Below the pieces are notes generated by a model that did no database searches, was not told the DNA's origin, and saw only the letters and a list, made by a program, of their open reading frames with translations. DNA of 64,000 nucleotides from Thiobacillus sp. (GTDB lineage: Bacteria; Pseudomonadota; Gammaproteobacteria; Burkholderiales; Thiobacillaceae), in contig JACKLQ010000001.1 of assembly GCA_024235835.1 (NCBI GenBank), positions 868,001 through 932,000 on the forward strand. The letters run 5' to 3'. Below, piece by piece: positions 61,826 through 64,000 of the stretch (its first letter is position 1; every line of letters begins with the position of its first letter). Both the position numbers and the translations under genes were made by a program.

Positions 61826-62710
61826 TCAGTCCCTGTGACGGCTGGCCTGCAGTTCGTCCAGCCAGGCAGAGAAATCCCCCGCCAACTCCGGGTGCTTGAG
61901 GGCGTATTCCACCGTGGCCTGGAGGTAGCCCAGCTTGCTGCCGCAATCGTAGCGTTTGCCCTCGTACTCGTAGGCCAGCACCTGCTGCTCCTTGAGCAGG
62001 CTGACGATGCCGTCGGTGAGCTGGATCTCGCCGCCGCTGCCCCGGCCGGTGTGGCGCAGGTGCTCGAAGATGCGCGGCGTGAAGACGTAGCGCCCCACCA
62101 CGCCAAGGGTGGATGGGGCCTCTTCCGGCCTGGGTTTTTCCACCATGGCGCTGATGCGGGACAGGCGGCCCTCCATGGGCTGGCTGACGACGATGCCGTA
62201 CTGGTCCGTCTCCTCCGGCGCCACGTCCTGCACCCCCACCAGGGAACAGTTGAAGTAGGAATACTGCTCCACCATCTGGCGGGTGACGCCGGGGCGGGCG
62301 TCGATGAGGTCGTCCGCCAGGATGACGGCGAAGGGCTCGTTCATCACCGCCGGCTCGGCGCACAGCACCGCATGGCCCAGGCCCAAAGCCTGGGACTGGC
62401 GGATGTAGATGCAGTTGACGTGGTCCGGGATGATGTTGCGCACGATCTCCAGAAGCTTGGCCTTGCCCTTGGCCTCCAGTTCCGACTCGAGCTCGTAGGC
62501 CTTGTCGAAGTGGTCGGGAATGGCCCGCTTGTTGCGGCCGTTGATGAAGATCAGATCGGTGATGCCCGCCTCCACCGCCTCTTCCACCGCGTACTGGATC
62601 AGGGGCTTGTCCACCACCGGCAGCATTTCCTTGGGATTGGCCTTGGTGGCGGGCAGGAAGCGGGTGCCCATGCCGGCTACGGGAAAAACAGCCTTGGTAA
62701 CTTTTTGCAT
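61826..62710 (-). CDS. galU: UTP–glucose-1-phosphate uridylyltransferase (copy 2)
   Basis: 294 residues, closely similar to copy 1 along its whole length (identical runs include GMGTRFLPATKANPKEMLP and EPFAVILADDLID). Catalytic signatures are intact. The two differ mainly in the region 85–105 and the C-terminus. It begins 1 base after the ligA stop, so ligA–galU–galU is probably one leftward transcript. Symbol given by family; true gene names of the two copies need synteny. Confidence 0.94.
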   Translation of the reverse strand: MQKVTKAVFPVAGMGTRFLPATKANPKEMLPVVDKPLIQYAVEEAVEAGITDLIFINGRNKRAIPDHFDKAYELESELEAKGKAKLLEIVRNIIPDHVNCIYIRQSQALGLGHAVLCAEPAVMNEPFAVILADDLIDARPGVTRQMVEQYSYFNCSLVGVQDVAPEETDQYGIVVSQPMEGRLSRISAMVEKPRPEEAPSTLGVVGRYVFTPRIFEHLRHTGRGSGGEIQLTDGIVSLLKEQQVLAYEYEGKRYDCGSKLGYLQATVEYALKHPELAGDFSAWLDELQASRHRD

Positions 62711-62711
62711 T

Positions 62712-64000
62712 TCAAACTCCCGAATCTTTCAGCAATTCCAGCAAGCCGTCTTCGTCCAGAATGGCGATGCCCAGTTCCTGGGCCTTGGCGAGCTTGCTTC
62801 CCGCCTCGGACCCGGCGACCACGTAGTCCGTCTTTTTGGAAACGCTGCCCGCCGCCTTGCCGCCGGCCGCTTCGATCATGGCCTTGGCCTCGTCCCTGGT
62901 CAGGGTGGGCAGTGTGCCGGTGAGCACCAGGATCTTGCCGGAGAGCGGGCCTGCGACCACAGGCCGCGCCTCCCCATCCTGCCAGGCGTGGACATGGCCC
63001 AATGCTTCAATTACGGCACGGTTATGGGATTCCTTGAAGAAAGCGGCGATGGAGGCCGCCACCACGGGGCCCACGTCGGGCACCGCCAGCAAGGCTTCCT
63101 CGTCTGCCCCCATCAGGGCTTCCAGGCTGCCGAAATGGCGCGCCAGATCCTTGGCGGTCTGCTCCCCCACGTGGCGGATGCCCAGGGCGAATACGAAACG
63201 GGCCAGGGGACGACCCCGGCTGGCATCGATGGCGGCGATTAAATTGCTGGCCGACTTGTCAGCCATGCGCTCCAGTCCGGCCAGATGCTCGTGGGTCAGG
63301 TCGTAGATGTCGGCGGGCGTGGCCACCAGCCCCCTGTCCACCAACTGTTCCACCAGCTTGTCCCCCAGGCCCTCGATGTCCATGGCCCGGCGTGAAGCGA
63401 AGTGGATCACCGCCTGCTTGCGTTGGGCCGGGCAGGCCAGGCCGTTGGTACAGCGTGCGGCGGCCTCACCTTCCAGGCGAAGCACGGGGGCGCCGCACTC
63501 CGGGCAGGTGGCGGGCATCATGAAGGGCGGGTTAGCCGGCTCCACCAAATCCTTCATGGGACGGCGTTCCGGCAGGATGCCCACCACCTCGGGGATCACG
63601 TCCCCGGCCCGGCGCACGATTACGGTGTCACCCACCCGCACGTCCTTGCGCCGCGCCTCGTCCTCGTTGTGGAGGGTGGCGTTGGTGACGGTGACGCCGC
63701 CCACGAACACCGGCTTCAGCCGGGCCACGGGGGTCAGGGCACCGGTACGGCCCACCTGTACGTCAATGGCCAGCACCTCGGTGAGTTCCTCCTGGGCCGG
63801 GTACTTGTGGGCCAGGGCGAAACGGGGGGCCCTGGCCACATAGCCCAAGGTTGTCTGGTCGGCCAGGCGGTTGACTTTGTAGACGGCGCCGTCGATCTCG
63901 TAGGGCAGGGTTTCCCGGCTGGCTCCCAGCTTGTCGAAGAAGGCCATCAGGCCGGAGACGCCCTTTGCCGTGCCGCGCTGGGGCGCCACGGGAAAATGCA
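62712..64000 (-). CDS. ligA: NAD-dependent DNA ligase (5' end outside window)
   Basis: C-terminal 429 or so residues of a ligase of about 680. Visible parts are the end of the adenylation domain (LPYEIDGAVYKVN), OB fold (VGRTGALTPVARLKPVFVGG), the four-Cys zinc finger (CPECGAPVLRLEGE…CTNGLACPAQ), HhH domain (ALGIRHVGEQTAKDLARHFG) and a BRCT domain (LSGKILVLTGTLPTLTRDEA). The N-terminal domain with the AMP-accepting Lys lies beyond the right edge. Confidence 0.96.
   Translation of the reverse strand, partial: HFPVAPQRGTAKGVSGLMAFFDKLGASRETLPYEIDGAVYKVNRLADQTTLGYVARAPRFALAHKYPAQEELTEVLAIDVQVGRTGALTPVARLKPVFVGGVTVTNATLHNEDEARRKDVRVGDTVIVRRAGDVIPEVVGILPERRPMKDLVEPANPPFMMPATCPECGAPVLRLEGEAAARCTNGLACPAQRKQAVIHFASRRAMDIEGLGDKLVEQLVDRGLVATPADIYDLTHEHLAGLERMADKSASNLIAAIDASRGRPLARFVFALGIRHVGEQTAKDLARHFGSLEALMGADEEALLAVPDVGPVVAASIAAFFKESHNRAVIEALGHVHAWQDGEARPVVAGPLSGKILVLTGTLPTLTRDEAKAMIEAAGGKAAGSVSKKTDYVVAGSEAGSKLAKAQELGIAILDEDGLLELLKDSGV

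Overview
This 64 kb GC-rich window is a piece of a betaproteobacterial chromosome. The evidence is the gene order tRNA-Leu–tig–clpP–clpX–lon–hupB–tRNA-Val–tRNA-Asp–ppiD, separate glyQ/glyS subunits, a HpnCDE squalene route, a PEP-CTERM secreted protein and an Rnf complex. SoxYZ and several c-type cytochromes point to a sulfur-oxidising or respiratory lineage of the Nitrosomonadales/Rhodocyclales kind. That placement is inferred from gene content; no 16S gene is present. I see no prophage, insertion sequence or CRISPR array. The mobile-like DNA is limited to short palindromic and heptanucleotide repeats.

Layout. 1–5 kb: glyS (cut by the left edge), glyQ, and an EnvZ/OmpR-type two-component pair. 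5–11 kb: two small envelope proteins, lytic transglycosylase slt, an NDUFA9-like protein, cca, and a Crp/Fnr regulator convergent with a PAS-LuxR regulator. 12–16 kb: small membrane and zinc proteins, a cytochrome c/cytochrome b561/diheme cytochrome operon, a metallo-beta-lactamase-fold hydrolase, and soxYZ without the rest of sox. 16–20 kb: an unknown gene, a MoxR ATPase and a VWA-like protein in one operon. 19–27 kb: Nudix hydrolase, trhP, alanine dehydrogenase, a diguanylate cyclase, small conserved proteins, a two-domain PPK2 and a CDGSH protein. 27–34 kb: rnfABCDGE, then a PEP-CTERM metalloprotease, then nth. 34–39 kb: FIST and DUF1841 proteins, then a SulP sulfate-type permease fused to a PduO-type cobalamin adenosyltransferase, then a secreted protein built from about twelve 12–13-residue repeats. 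39–42 kb: an exported MBL-fold protein, a histidine phosphatase and fabI. 42–50.6 kb: the proteostasis cluster and three tRNAs. 50.6–55 kb: an RND pump with its adaptor. 55–60 kb: hpnCDE, an SDR-like protein that lacks the catalytic Tyr, dsbB and a DsbA-like protein. 60–64 kb: DUF454, two tandem galU paralogues, and ligA (cut by the right edge).

The most unusual items are: the SulP–STAS–adenosyltransferase fusion; the 12–13-residue repeat protein; a 13-bp hairpin that encloses the GTG start of slt; G-rich heptanucleotide repeats sitting at three stop codons; and the degenerate SDR. All assignments come from reading motifs; no database search was run.
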